Shown here piece after piece: positions 7,834 through 15,821 of a DNA stretch of 33,450 nt. The stretch is from assembly GCA_902478365.1 (NCBI GenBank), contig CABSKX010000022.1, positions 1-33,450 on the forward strand, given 5' to 3'. Position 1 is the first letter of the stretch. Every line of letters starts with the position of its first letter. The notes under the pieces are model-generated. The model worked only from the letters and a program-made list of their open reading frames with translations. It was not told where the DNA came from and did no database searches. The translations under genes were made by a program, and so were the position numbers. This stretch comes from an uncultured Collinsella sp. (GTDB lineage Bacteria > Actinomycetota > Coriobacteriia > Coriobacteriales > Coriobacteriaceae).

Positions 7834-8799
7834 TTACTTCAACGATGCAAGAAGGTGTTCGGCGGCACCGATGAGCGGAGCATCGCCCTCCAGAGAACCG
7901 ATGAGGATCGGCGTGTCCTGAAGCGGATCGAGCGCCTGGCTGGCATAGCCCTCGTGCACCGAATCCTTCCACGTCTGTGAACGCCAATCGGGACCTTGGT
8001 GAATCACGCCACCCGAAAGCACGATGACCTCAGGGTCCAGGATGTTAGCGAGCGAGCCCAAGCTGGCACCCAGCGCAAAGCCGGCGTCATGGATGACCTC
8101 GGTCGCCTTTGCGTCGCCAGCACGGCACAGGTCGTTCACGTCGCGACCGACCGAAGGACGGCTGGGGTCGACGCGACCGAAGCGCTCGTCGTACATACGG
8201 CCAATCGAGGTGCCCGAGGCTACCGACTCAAGATGGCCAGAACGCCCGCAGGCGCAGGGAATGCCAGCGGCAGCCGAACACTCGATGTGGCCCATATGGC
8301 CGGCAGCACCATGGAAGCCCTGCATCACGCGGCCGTTCTCGACATATGCGCCGCCGATGCCCGTACCGATGCCTAGACACAAGACGGAGAACTTGCCCTT
8401 GCCGACGCCCCAGTGGGCCTCGCCCAGAGCATGAGCCTGCACGTCGCCCACCACGGCAACGGGGAGACCAAGGTCCTCGCGCAGGCGCGGCCCCAACTGA
8501 ACGCCGGACCAGCCGGGCATGATCTCGTTGGCATACGCGATGGCGCCCGTCTTGGGACCGACGACGCCTGCGGCACCGATACCGACACCGAGGACCTCGA
8601 CATCGGGATTCGCCTCAAGAGCGGCCTTGATGGACGCCTCGATACGCTGGAAGACGGCCTCGCCGCCCTCCTGGGCCTCAGTAGGAACCTCGGCCTCAAA
8701 TACGGGATGGGGCACGCTGCCGTCAGCCGGGTACTCCATAATGGCGGTCGCGATCTTAGTTCCGCCGATGTCGACAGAGCAGACGTACTTGTTCTCCAT
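7834..8799 (-). CDS. nanK: ROK-family sugar kinase, probable N-acetylmannosamine kinase
   Basis: ROK kinases phosphorylate hexoses and N-acetylhexosamines with ATP. Placement between a NanA-like lyase and NanE points to ManNAc as substrate, giving ManNAc-6-P. The 321-residue protein begins MENKYVCSVDIGGTK, with the phosphate-binding DxGGTK motif. It has GIGTGIGGAYVENG and the ROK signature GHIECSAAAGIPCACGRSGHLES. In that signature the position often held by the third zinc-ligand Cys (GCLE) is His (GHLE), so metal coordination may differ slightly. LSGGVIHQGP is the C-terminal motif. The ATG at 8799 has AAGGAG six bases upstream. Glucokinase activity is the main alternative; context favours NanK. 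Confidence 0.85.
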   Translation of the reverse strand: MENKYVCSVDIGGTKIATAIMEYPADGSVPHPVFEAEVPTEAQEGGEAVFQRIEASIKAALEANPDVEVLGVGIGAAGVVGPKTGAIAYANEIMPGWSGVQLGPRLREDLGLPVAVVGDVQAHALGEAHWGVGKGKFSVLCLGIGTGIGGAYVENGRVMQGFHGAAGHMGHIECSAAAGIPCACGRSGHLESVASGTSIGRMYDERFGRVDPSRPSVGRDVNDLCRAGDAKATEVIHDAGFALGASLGSLANILDPEVIVLSGGVIHQGPDWRSQTWKDSVHEGYASQALDPLQDTPILIGSLEGDAPLIGAAEHLLASLK

Positions 8800-8873
8800 G
8801 TCGTTCTCCTTAGGAGATAAAAACAACTACAGGAAATGAAGGCGGTGTTATCGCCGCAGCATGATAAAGGTTT

Positions 8874-8963
8874 CCCAGGTGCCCGAGGTTGGGGTGAAAG
8901 TGGTCGGGCGTTGACCTAATGGGTCACGCCCGACCACTTGAGCCCCAAGATCGGGTGCCTGGG
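8874..8963. repeat. 90-bp stepped inverted repeat between nanA and nanK
   Basis: Paired blocks run inward: CCCAGG/CCTGGG (8874/8958), CCCGA/TCGGG (8882/8951), TGGGG/CCCCA (8890/8943), then a perfect 14-bp stem AAGTGGTCGGGCGT (8898-8911) with its complement at 8926-8939, and an inner GACC/GGTC. It starts 6 bases after the nanA stop. No T-tract follows on the minus strand. Its sequence is not the same as the 7719-7816 repeat, but the architecture is alike. Confidence 0.85.
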
Positions 8964-8969
8964 GAAGCT

Positions 8970-9890
8970 TTACAGGAGACCGTTGTCCTGGAGGACCTTC
9001 TTAATCGCCTCGACGTTCTCACCGGTCATGGCCTTCACCGGGCGCGGCATGGTCGGGCTGTCGAAGATGCCCATGAGATTCATAGCGGTCTTGAAGGCAC
9101 CAACGCCGCCGGCATAGCCCTGAACGCCCGAGGTGACATCCCAGATGTGTGAAATCTCGTTGAGGCGATCCTGCTCGGCCTTGACGGTAGCCCAGTCGCC
9201 GGCCTGAGCGGCCTTCCACTGGCGCACGTAGCCCTCGGGCTCAACGTTAGCGAGACCCGGGACAGAACCGTCGGCGCCACCGAGGTAAGCGCCGTCGACA
9301 ACGACCTCGTGACCGGTGAGGATGCTCATCGGATGGCCGTTCTTCTCGTTCTCCTGAACGAGGTAGCGGAACGAGATGTCATCGCCCGAGGAATCCTTGA
9401 CGCCGGCCAGGACGCCCTCGGCGCCGAGCTTAGCAAGGAGCTTCCAGGGGAGCTTGGTGTGGACGCACACGGGGATGTCGTAGGCGAAGATGGGCAGGTC
9501 GAGTTCCTCGTGCAGGATGCGGAAGTGCTCCTCGACCTCGGTCATGCCCTGCAGGGCATAGAACGGGCAGGTGGCGACAAGCGCATCGGCGCCCAGCTCC
9601 TGAGCGACCTTACCATGCTCGATCATGCGCTCGGTCTCGGTATCGATGATGCCGACCAGAACGGGAACGCGGTGGTCGACGATGCGCACGGCCTCGGCGA
9701 CAATCTGGCGGCGGCGCTCGTCGGTGGAGAAGACGACCTCGCCCGAGGAGCCCAGGAAGAACAGGCCATCGACGCCGGCATCGATCATGCGGTTGATGCT
9801 GCGCTCAAAGGAGGCAACATCAAGCTGGTGGTCTTCGGTATCGGGAACAACGACGGGAGGGATAACGCCGGTGAATTTCTGAGTTGCCAC
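8970..9890 (-). CDS. nanA: Dihydrodipicolinate synthase/N-acetylneuraminate lyase family aldolase, probable NanA
   Basis: This is a class I pyruvate-dependent aldolase. With nanK and nanE beside it, the likely reaction is cleavage of N-acetylneuraminate to ManNAc and pyruvate. The 306-residue protein has the carboxylate-binding motif FLGSSGE (residues 45-51), the catalytic tyrosine in FAYDIP (Tyr137) and the Schiff-base lysine in LAGVKDSSGD (Lys165). The start is a GTG at 9890 with AAGGAG seven bases upstream; the open frame extends to 9974 but overlaps the neighbouring gene and is not conserved. Family members also include dihydrodipicolinate synthase and 2-keto-3-deoxy-sugar aldolases; sequence alone does not exclude these, and the substrate is inferred from context. 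Confidence 0.85.
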   Translation of the reverse strand: MATQKFTGVIPPVVVPDTEDHQLDVASFERSINRMIDAGVDGLFFLGSSGEVVFSTDERRRQIVAEAVRIVDHRVPVLVGIIDTETERMIEHGKVAQELGADALVATCPFYALQGMTEVEEHFRILHEELDLPIFAYDIPVCVHTKLPWKLLAKLGAEGVLAGVKDSSGDDISFRYLVQENEKNGHPMSILTGHEVVVDGAYLGGADGSVPGLANVEPEGYVRQWKAAQAGDWATVKAEQDRLNEISHIWDVTSGVQGYAGGVGAFKTAMNLMGIFDSPTMPRPVKAMTGENVEAIKKVLQDNGLL

Positions 9891-9913
9891 AAGAATCTCC
9901 TTAGTTGTCTGGC

Positions 9914-9932
9914 GGGCGGCCCTATGCCACCC
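9914..9932. other. Small hairpin upstream of nanA
   Basis: GGGCGGC (9914-9920) pairs with GCCACCC (9926-9932) over a 5-base loop, with one wobble pair in the minus-strand RNA. It lies between the second CE7 gene and the nanA ribosome-binding site. It is one of several cassette spacers that carry a hairpin. Confidence 0.45.
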
Positions 9933-9958
9933 ACTCTTGTTGGCAGTGTCCAGGCCGT

Positions 9959-10810
9959 CTAGGCCAAAGAACACGGGTAGAACGTTTGGTTCAAGAAGTC
10001 GACGACTTCGTTTTCGAACGCATTGATGCGCTCGTGAGCGTATTTGGCATAGATGATATGCCTCCGGTCACACTCAAGACCGTTGAATACGGCGAACTGG
10101 CCCTTGGGATCGCTCACGGCATCCATGAGCGATGTGCCCATGAGCACCGATCCGCGCACCCGAGACGACAGAACCTCGAGGCCACCGGGGATTGGATTGG
10201 CAACCGCCGTGCAGGCAAGGCCCCGCTCGTCCAGAGCGGAAACCGCCAGCGCGACGCCGCCGCCAAGGCCCTCGCCCCACGCAAAAATGCGATCGGAGTC
10301 CACGCCGTCAAGATTGCGCGCGACCTTCGCCAACGCGCAGCCCCAACGGACGCGCTCGACAAAAGCGGGCGAAGCAATCCCCCGCTGCAGGTCGTCCGTA
10401 CCAGCAACACCGTCGTCCAGTGCAAGCACGGCATATCCCATGGCGGCAAATCTCGTCATGTGATGCCAGCCGCGCACAGGCCGATCGATGTCGTGGAACA
10501 TCAGGCACAGCGGCACGCGCTCAGATACTCGGGCACGACCAACAGGCTCAATCAAACGAGCGTGGACCGCATGGTCACCGAGCTCAAAGGAAACCTCCGA
10601 GTAACGGGCGCAGGGGTTAACAAAGTCAATCGCCGTAATGGCCAGGCCTTGAATCTCAAGATTCGAAGCGCATGTCTCTAAATCAGAAATATCTGCTTGG
10701 ACATCACCGTGCCAGTCCCGATATTCTGCGAGCCTTGACGAAACCGTTCCAGGAATTCCCACGAGCCCGGGGACTATCAGCTCGTCAACATTGCTCTCGC
10801 ACTTAGACAT
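9959..10810 (-). CDS. CE7 acetylesterase-family paralogue lacking the catalytic serine
   Basis: The 283-residue protein aligns by eye with the preceding CE7 esterase but is shorter. The nucleophile elbow GASQGGG is replaced by GEGLGGG, so the serine position is Gly181. The acid (SLMD, Asp230) and histidine (YAHE, His259) positions remain. The oxyanion-hole segment FHGYPG has become FHDIDR, and only 49 residues separate the nucleophile and acid positions instead of 91. It is therefore probably not a serine esterase; a regulatory or binding partner of the active paralogue, or decay toward a pseudogene, are the options. The frame is intact and it has a strong GGGGAGG ribosome-binding site. The ATG overlaps the upstream stop by 8 bases (ATGTCTAA). 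No signal peptide is visible. Confidence 0.8.
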   Translation of the reverse strand: MSKCESNVDELIVPGLVGIPGTVSSRLAEYRDWHGDVQADISDLETCASNLEIQGLAITAIDFVNPCARYSEVSFELGDHAVHARLIEPVGRARVSERVPLCLMFHDIDRPVRGWHHMTRFAAMGYAVLALDDGVAGTDDLQRGIASPAFVERVRWGCALAKVARNLDGVDSDRIFAWGEGLGGGVALAVSALDERGLACTAVANPIPGGLEVLSSRVRGSVLMGTSLMDAVSDPKGQFAVFNGLECDRRHIIYAKYAHERINAFENEVVDFLNQTFYPCSLA

Positions 10811-11780
10811 GAGCCTCCCCTCCCTCGCAGAAAAACGAAATGATCAGATCATCAAAGTCCTGAATCTCCTCGTGGCCAAAACCTTCAAAGAACTCATGAC
10901 GCTTTTCACAGGTCAGGTTGTTGTAGACCGCAAACTGCGTCGCCGGCGGACAGACGATATCGGCTGTGCCCGTGCCAAACAGAACGGGGCATTTGACCAT
11001 GGGGGCAAAGTTCTTGGAATCGAAGTACGCCAGTTTGGCATAGGCTTCCTCGATACGAGCCGAGTCCTCGTCAAACCAACGCGACCAATAGCGCAGACCC
11101 TCGTAGGCAATATCGTCGGCGTCCAGATCCCAAACCAGGCGGAAGTCCGATAAGAAGGGATAGAGGATGGCCGCGCGATTGATAAGCTCGCTGTTAAGCG
11201 CGCAGGTCGCAATACCCAAACCGCCACCCTGCGATGCGCCGTTCACATACACGCGGGTAAGATCGATGCCCTCGAGCTCGCGAACGATACGGCACAGAAT
11301 GCGGATATCCTGGTGCAAGCGGATATAGTAGAGGTTGGCCGGGTCGCCGTCGATACCGGCGACGATATGGCCCGCGACCGTCGTGCCCTCAAATCCACCA
11401 ATATCCTCGGAGGGGCCACCCTGGCCGGGGCAGTCGAGGGCGATGAGCGCCATGCCCATGCCCGCAAACGACGCCTGCTCAAACCAGCTGCGGCTCGCAC
11501 CCGGATATCCATGGAACTGAAGCACCAGCGGCATGGGCTCCTCCGAGACCGGCTTGAGGTACTTGGCATGCAGGCGTGCACCACACATGCCGGTATACCA
11601 GAGGTCGAAAAACCGACAGGTCGCGGAATCCGCAACCGAAGCCGCCTCGATCGCGTAGTCGAGCTCGACGGCGTCCGCCTCGGCCATGCGGTCCTTCCAA
11701 AAGAGATCGAAATCCGATGGACGGGGCATAGCGCCTCGATATTCACCAAATTGCTGTTGTAGCTCTTGAGCACTTGGCAT
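10803..11780 (-). CDS. CE7-family acetyl esterase (acetyl xylan esterase/cephalosporin-C deacetylase fold)
   Basis: CE7 enzymes are alpha/beta hydrolases that remove O-acetyl groups from small acetylated sugars and cephalosporin C in the cytoplasm. The 325-residue protein has the full triad: Ser183 in NGASQGG, Asp274 in GTADIVCPP and His303 in FGHEE. It also has the oxyanion-hole motif QFHGYPG and the CE7-typical DCPGQGG. No signal peptide is seen. The ATG at 11780 has AAAGG unusually far upstream; a TTG at 11795 is the alternative. It lies between the transporter and nanA. The natural substrate might be O-acetylated sialic acid entering through the transporter, but that is inference from context; acetylated xylo-oligosaccharide is the textbook substrate. 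Confidence 0.88.
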   Translation of the reverse strand: MPSAQELQQQFGEYRGAMPRPSDFDLFWKDRMAEADAVELDYAIEAASVADSATCRFFDLWYTGMCGARLHAKYLKPVSEEPMPLVLQFHGYPGASRSWFEQASFAGMGMALIALDCPGQGGPSEDIGGFEGTTVAGHIVAGIDGDPANLYYIRLHQDIRILCRIVRELEGIDLTRVYVNGASQGGGLGIATCALNSELINRAAILYPFLSDFRLVWDLDADDIAYEGLRYWSRWFDEDSARIEEAYAKLAYFDSKNFAPMVKCPVLFGTGTADIVCPPATQFAVYNNLTCEKRHEFFEGFGHEEIQDFDDLIISFFCEGGEAHV

Positions 11781-11816
11781 GGCTCGTGAACCCAACCTTT
11801 CGAAATCGCAACGGAG

Positions 11817-11844
11817 GTGCGCCCGGCAAGGGAACCGGGCGCAC
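11817..11844. other. Strong hairpin between the transporter ATPase and the CE7 esterase
   Basis: Perfect 10-bp arms GTGCGCCCGG (11817-11826) and CCGGGCGCAC (11835-11844) close an 8-base loop, 16 bases after the ATPase stop. No T-tract follows on the minus strand. It is more likely an mRNA-stabilising or partial termination structure than a full terminator. Confidence 0.7.
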
Positions 11845-11860
11845 GGGAGGGAAAGCGAGA

Positions 11861-12688
11861 CTACTCGCCGAGCTTGGGATGCAGCAGCGACGGCGCAGCG
11901 CCGAGCAGCATCTTGGTGTAGGGGTCCTGAGGGTGCTGGAAGACCTGCTTGGCCTCGCCCTGCTCGACGATCTTGCCGCCATTCATAACGATGATGTCGT
12001 CAGAGATATAGCGGACCGTCTGGATGTCATGGCTGATGAACACCATGGCCAGGCCGAGCTCCTTCTTAAGGTCGGTCAGCAGGTTCAGAATCTGCGCGCG
12101 GACCGAAACGTCCAGAGCCGAGGTGGGCTCGTCGGCGATGATGGCATCGGGGTTCAGCGACAGGGCACGGGCAATTGCGACGCGCTGGCGCTGGCCGCCC
12201 GAAAGCTGGCCGGGAAGAACCTCGGCGGCGGAGCTGGGCAGACCGGTGAGCTCCAAGAGCTCCTTGACGCGCTTCTCCTGCTCGGCCTCGGTACCCAGGT
12301 TGTGGACGCGCATGGGGTCGAGCAGTTGCTCGCGAACGACCATGCGGGGGTTGAGCGCCGTGGCCGGGTTCTGGAACACGACCGAGATGACGCGACCCAT
12401 GTGGCGACGGTCCTCGGCGGTACGTTTAGTAACGTCCTTGCCCTTAAAGTAGACCTTGCCACTCGTGGGGGCCTGCAGACCGCACATGACGTTGGCGGTG
12501 GTGGACTTTCCGCAACCGGACTCGCCGACGATGCCGATGGTCTGTCCGGGCATGAGCTTAATCGTTACACCCTGGACGGCGTGAACCAGGTTGGGGTGCA
12601 GAATCGAGCCGGTACGGGTCCTAAAGGTGACGTGGACGTCATCAAGGAAGATGATCGGCTCGACGCCGTTGACTGCGGTATCGCTCAT
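11861..12688 (-). CDS. ABC transporter ATP-binding protein, OppF/DppF type (SatD-like)
   Basis: This is one of the two nucleotide-binding domains of an oligopeptide-class ABC importer at the inner face of the membrane. The 275-residue protein has Walker A GESGCGKS (55-62), Q-loop VVFQNP, signature LSGGQ (162-166), Walker B IIADEPTS and the switch histidine in FISHD. It ends shortly after the ABC domain (DPYTKMLLGA), without the long Cys-containing tail of some OppD proteins. The ATG directly abuts the stop of the upstream gene (TAG then ATG) behind GGAGG. In Opp-class sialic-acid transporters such as H. ducreyi SatABCD and the B. breve NanBCDF system, this would be the last subunit. Confidence 0.92.
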   Translation of the reverse strand: MSDTAVNGVEPIIFLDDVHVTFRTRTGSILHPNLVHAVQGVTIKLMPGQTIGIVGESGCGKSTTANVMCGLQAPTSGKVYFKGKDVTKRTAEDRRHMGRVISVVFQNPATALNPRMVVREQLLDPMRVHNLGTEAEQEKRVKELLELTGLPSSAAEVLPGQLSGGQRQRVAIARALSLNPDAIIADEPTSALDVSVRAQILNLLTDLKKELGLAMVFISHDIQTVRYISDDIIVMNGGKIVEQGEAKQVFQHPQDPYTKMLLGAAPSLLHPKLGE

Positions 12689-14704
12689 CTACATCACCTC
12701 CGCGTGAGGGGTCAAACCATTTGCCTTGAGCACCTCGTCGGGGAGCTCGGAATAGAAGTGCTCGGTGCCGGGCACGCGCTTGAAGACCGGACGGGTGTCC
12801 AGGCCAATACGCGGGTGGCTCGAGCGGGGCGCGAAGCGATCGCCCTTGGGGAAATCGCGCGGGCTCGGAACGGCGCCGGGCACCTGGTGCAGGCGGCCCG
12901 AACCGCTCTCGATGGACAGAACGGAACCCAGAAGACCGCGGGTGTACTCGTGGATCGGGTTAGTGAGCAGCTCCTTGGTGGGCGCCTGCTCGATAACCTG
13001 GCCAGCGTACATAACCGTGATGTTATGGGCGACCTCGGCGACCAGAGCCAGGTCATGCGAAACGAAGATCATGGCAAAGCCGAGCTTGGCCTGAAGATCG
13101 TTGAGCAGCTTGATGACCTGCTTCTGGACGGTAACGTCCAGAGCGGTCGTGGGCTCGTCGCAGATGACCAGCTTGGGGTCGCGGGTAAGGGCCATAGCGA
13201 TCAGGACACGCTGACGCTGGCCGCCGGAAAGCTCGTGCGGATAGCTCTCGAGCGTGCGCTTGGGATCGAGGCCGACGAGCTCCAGGAGCTCCTCGGCGCT
13301 GCGGGTTCCGCCGCGCTTGGTGAGCTGCTTCATCTGGGCAGAGATGAGCATGGAGGGGTTGAGCGAGGACAGGGCGTCCTGATAGACCATAGCGATATCG
13401 GTACCACGCAGGCCGAACCACTCCTTCTTGCTCATCTTGAGCAGGTCACGGCCCTCCCAGAGGACCTCGCCGGAAAGGTGCTCGTCCTCATCGGTCAGGC
13501 CCATGATGGCCAGCGTGGTGATGGACTTACCGCAACCGGACTCGCCAACCAGGCCCATGGTCTGACCAGGACGAACGTCAAAGTTGACATGGTCGACGAC
13601 GTTGATATCACCGTGATGCTCAAACTGAATGCAGAAGTCACGGACCGAGAGAATCGGTTCGACAGACTCGTCGGGCACGTGGCGATCGTCACGCTTGAGC
13701 TCGACATCGCGCAGGGCGCCAAGGCGAGCGGAGAGGGACTGGGCCTGCTCCTTGTAGGCGCGAACGGGGTCGGAGACCAGCAGGTCGGCCTCGCGACGCT
13801 TGGAGGAATCGGTAGGATCCAGGGCGGCGGAGGGAGCAGCGGCCATGGCGTCGGTAATGCCCTCGGAGAGGATGTTGAGCGCCAGGCAGGTGATCATGAT
13901 GGCCAGGCCCGGGAACAGCGCCTGCCACCAACGGCCGGCGAGCACGCCGCCGCGGGCGTCGGCGAGGATGTTGCCCCAGGTAGCGGTGGGCTCCTGGATA
14001 CCAGCGCCGATGAAGGTCAGCGAGGCCTCGAAGATGATGGCGTCGGCGACCAGGGTAACGGTGAAGACCATGATCGGGGCGATGCAGTTACGCAGGACAT
14101 GCTTGATCAAAATCCACGGAGCCTTGGCGCCGGAAACGATGACCGCGCGGACATAGTCCTCGCCGTACTCGGACACGATGTTGGCGCGCACGATACGGGC
14201 AATCTGCGGAGTGTACATAAAGCCGATGGCGAAGATAATCGACGGCACGGAGTTGCCCAGGATGGAGACGAAGACGGCCGCGAGGGCGATGCCCGGGATG
14301 GACATGATGATGTCCAGGATACGCATGATCGTCTCGGAGACGGCCTTGCGCGAAACCGCTGCAAGGGCGCCCACGACCGAGCCGCAGACCAGAGCCATGG
14401 CAGTGGCGCCAAAGCCGATAATCAGCGAGTAACGACCACCGTAGAGCATACGCGACAGAATGTCGCGACCCTTATCGTCGGTACCGAAGATAAATCCGTT
14501 GCCGGGAGCCTGGCGAGCCGTAAAGATCTCGACCGGGCTATAGGGGGCAAGAAGGGGCGCCAGGATCGCAGTCAGGGCGACCAGCACCAGCACGACGGCG
14601 GCAATCTTAGAAGACAGCGTCATCTTCTTCCAGCCACCGAGCTTGAGCCCCTTAGAGGCAGCCTTCTCGAGCTGCTCGGTTTGCTTCTCTCGAATCTTTA
14701 CCAT
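12689..14704 (-). CDS. Fused ABC transporter permease and ATP-binding protein (OppC-OppD fusion, SatC-like)
   Basis: One 671-residue chain combines two subunits. Residues about 30-285 are an OppC-type permease: a first membrane segment near 32-53, the FGTDDKGRDILSRMLYG motif, and the cytoplasmic EAA loop near 179-199 (EYGEDYVRAVIVSGAKAPW). A charged linker (about 295-345) leads to an OppD-type ATPase with Walker A GESGCGKS (387-394), LSGGQ (492-496), Walker B VICDEPTT and FVSHD. The C-terminal region has RFAPRSSHP where many OppD proteins carry conserved cysteines, so any metal site there appears lost. There is no frameshift: the frame runs through. As I recall, similar fusions occur in actinobacterial Opp-class importers and in sialic-acid transporters of the Sat type. 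It starts 3 bases after the upstream stop. Confidence 0.93.
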   Translation of the reverse strand: MVKIREKQTEQLEKAASKGLKLGGWKKMTLSSKIAAVVLVLVALTAILAPLLAPYSPVEIFTARQAPGNGFIFGTDDKGRDILSRMLYGGRYSLIIGFGATAMALVCGSVVGALAAVSRKAVSETIMRILDIIMSIPGIALAAVFVSILGNSVPSIIFAIGFMYTPQIARIVRANIVSEYGEDYVRAVIVSGAKAPWILIKHVLRNCIAPIMVFTVTLVADAIIFEASLTFIGAGIQEPTATWGNILADARGGVLAGRWWQALFPGLAIMITCLALNILSEGITDAMAAAPSAALDPTDSSKRREADLLVSDPVRAYKEQAQSLSARLGALRDVELKRDDRHVPDESVEPILSVRDFCIQFEHHGDINVVDHVNFDVRPGQTMGLVGESGCGKSITTLAIMGLTDEDEHLSGEVLWEGRDLLKMSKKEWFGLRGTDIAMVYQDALSSLNPSMLISAQMKQLTKRGGTRSAEELLELVGLDPKRTLESYPHELSGGQRQRVLIAMALTRDPKLVICDEPTTALDVTVQKQVIKLLNDLQAKLGFAMIFVSHDLALVAEVAHNITVMYAGQVIEQAPTKELLTNPIHEYTRGLLGSVLSIESGSGRLHQVPGAVPSPRDFPKGDRFAPRSSHPRIGLDTRPVFKRVPGTEHFYSELPDEVLKANGLTPHAEVM

Positions 14705-14707
14705 AAT

Positions 14708-15664
14708 CTACACCGTCCTGATGCGCGGGTTGATGAGCAGGTAGAGCATGTCAACCACGATGTTGATGATGATGAAGGCAAGAGCAACGACGATAACGAC
14801 GCCCTGAACCAGGTTCGCCTCGTTGCCCTGAACGCCCTGCAGAATCGCGGTGCCCATGCCGGGGAGGTTGAAGATAACCTCGATGACGACAGCGCCGCCC
14901 ATGAGGTAACCGATCTTAAGACCGAGGGTGGTGACCGGGGTGATCAGCGCATTGCGAAGAACGTTGATGCCGACGACGACCTTCTCGGGAACGCCGGCGC
15001 CGCGAGCCATACGGACATAATCCTTGTCGAGCTCCTCGACCATGGCGGTACGCACGATACGAGTCATCTGGCCCGTCAGCGGAAATGCCAAGGCGATGGC
15101 GGGCATGATCATACGTCCAAGATAGCCAACCGGATTCGTGGTGAAGTGAGGCAGAGCACCCGATGCCGGGAGCACCTTAAGGTAGGAAGAGAACAGCAGG
15201 ATCAACAGAACGGCAAGCCAGAACGACGGGGTTGCCAAGCCGGCGATGGAAAAGACGCGGATCACTTGGTCCGGCCATTTGTCGCGATACAGTGCCGCGA
15301 TGACGCCGAGCAAAAACGAAACGACCGCACCGATGGCAAGACCGATAAAGGTCAGCTGCATCGTGACGGGCAGGGCCGTGGAGATGCGCTTGGCAACGGA
15401 GTTGCGAGCAGCACCATAGGTGCCCATGTCGCCATGGATCAAATCGCCCATATAGCGCACGTAGCGCACGGGCCAGGGGTCGTCCAGACCATACTTCTCA
15501 TGGTACTCGGCAACCGCCTCGGGCGAGGCACCGTCACCCAACGCCGTGTAGGCGGGGTCGGTCTTGGAGAACGACATAAGGAAGAACACCAGGACGGTGA
15601 CGCCCAATGCCATGATCGGCAGCGCCACAAGACGCCTTCCAATCAAACGTAGCAAGTTGTTCAC
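14708..15664 (-). CDS. ABC transporter permease, OppB/DppB type (SatB-like)
   Basis: This integral membrane subunit pairs with the fused permease-ATPase to form the channel of an Opp-class importer. The 318-residue protein has an N-terminal membrane segment (about 12-31), the OppB-typical KYGLDDPWPVRYVRYM and GDMG region, several further hydrophobic segments, and the EAA loop YVRMARGAGVPEKVVVG. It ends with ILINPRIR-type sequence (LLINPRIRT). The start is a GTG at 15664 behind AGGGGAG; the frame is open to an upstream codon at 15697 but that lacks a ribosome-binding site. The spacer to the upstream lipoprotein gene carries two hairpins. Confidence 0.92.
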   Translation of the reverse strand: MNNLLRLIGRRLVALPIMALGVTVLVFFLMSFSKTDPAYTALGDGASPEAVAEYHEKYGLDDPWPVRYVRYMGDLIHGDMGTYGAARNSVAKRISTALPVTMQLTFIGLAIGAVVSFLLGVIAALYRDKWPDQVIRVFSIAGLATPSFWLAVLLILLFSSYLKVLPASGALPHFTTNPVGYLGRMIMPAIALAFPLTGQMTRIVRTAMVEELDKDYVRMARGAGVPEKVVVGINVLRNALITPVTTLGLKIGYLMGGAVVIEVIFNLPGMGTAILQGVQGNEANLVQGVVIVVALAFIIINIVVDMLYLLINPRIRTV

Positions 15665-15704
15665 GTTCTCTCCCCTTTCTTTTGTCGGTAGGACCAACTG
15701 GTAT

Positions 15705-15722
15705 ATGAGTACGGGTACTCAT
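15705..15722. repeat. 18-bp palindrome between the lipoprotein and permease genes
   Basis: ATGAGTAC (15705-15712) and GTACTCAT (15715-15722) are perfect complements over a 2-base centre. The centre is too short for a stable RNA loop without opening some pairs, so it could act as a DNA operator or a small hairpin in the permease leader. Confidence 0.5.
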
Positions 15723-15725
15723 TAC

Positions 15726-15759
15726 AAGACCCGAGCGACATCGTTGCCGCCCGGGTCTT
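15726..15759. terminator. Intercistronic terminator-like hairpin after the lipoprotein gene
   Basis: AAGACCCG (15726-15733) pairs with CGGGTCTT (15752-15759), and the interior GCGAC/GTTGC can extend the stem. On the minus strand it is followed by GTAATG, not a T-run, so termination would be partial at most. Position just after the binding-protein gene fits the common arrangement in which the lipoprotein is made in excess over the membrane subunits. Confidence 0.55.
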
Positions 15760-15821
15760 TGTTTCAACTATGAGGATACGGCCCCAATGACCGACATCCT
15801 GCATACAGACTCAAGCGAGTC

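Noticed and set aside
7719..8963. Long inverted repeats as insertion-sequence ends
   Set aside because: No transposase or remnant lies between them, their arms differ in sequence, and the intervening gene is an intact kinase that belongs to the pathway.
12689..14704. Fused permease-ATPase as a possible sequencing or assembly artefact
   Set aside because: One continuous frame with a plausible charged linker and no internal start with a ribosome-binding site; similar fusions exist in this transporter class.
11774..15652. A plus-strand open frame of about 1290 codons
   Set aside because: It is antisense to four clear ABC-transporter and esterase genes, has a low-complexity His/Asp/Gly-rich translation and no family motifs; it reflects GC-rich codon bias.
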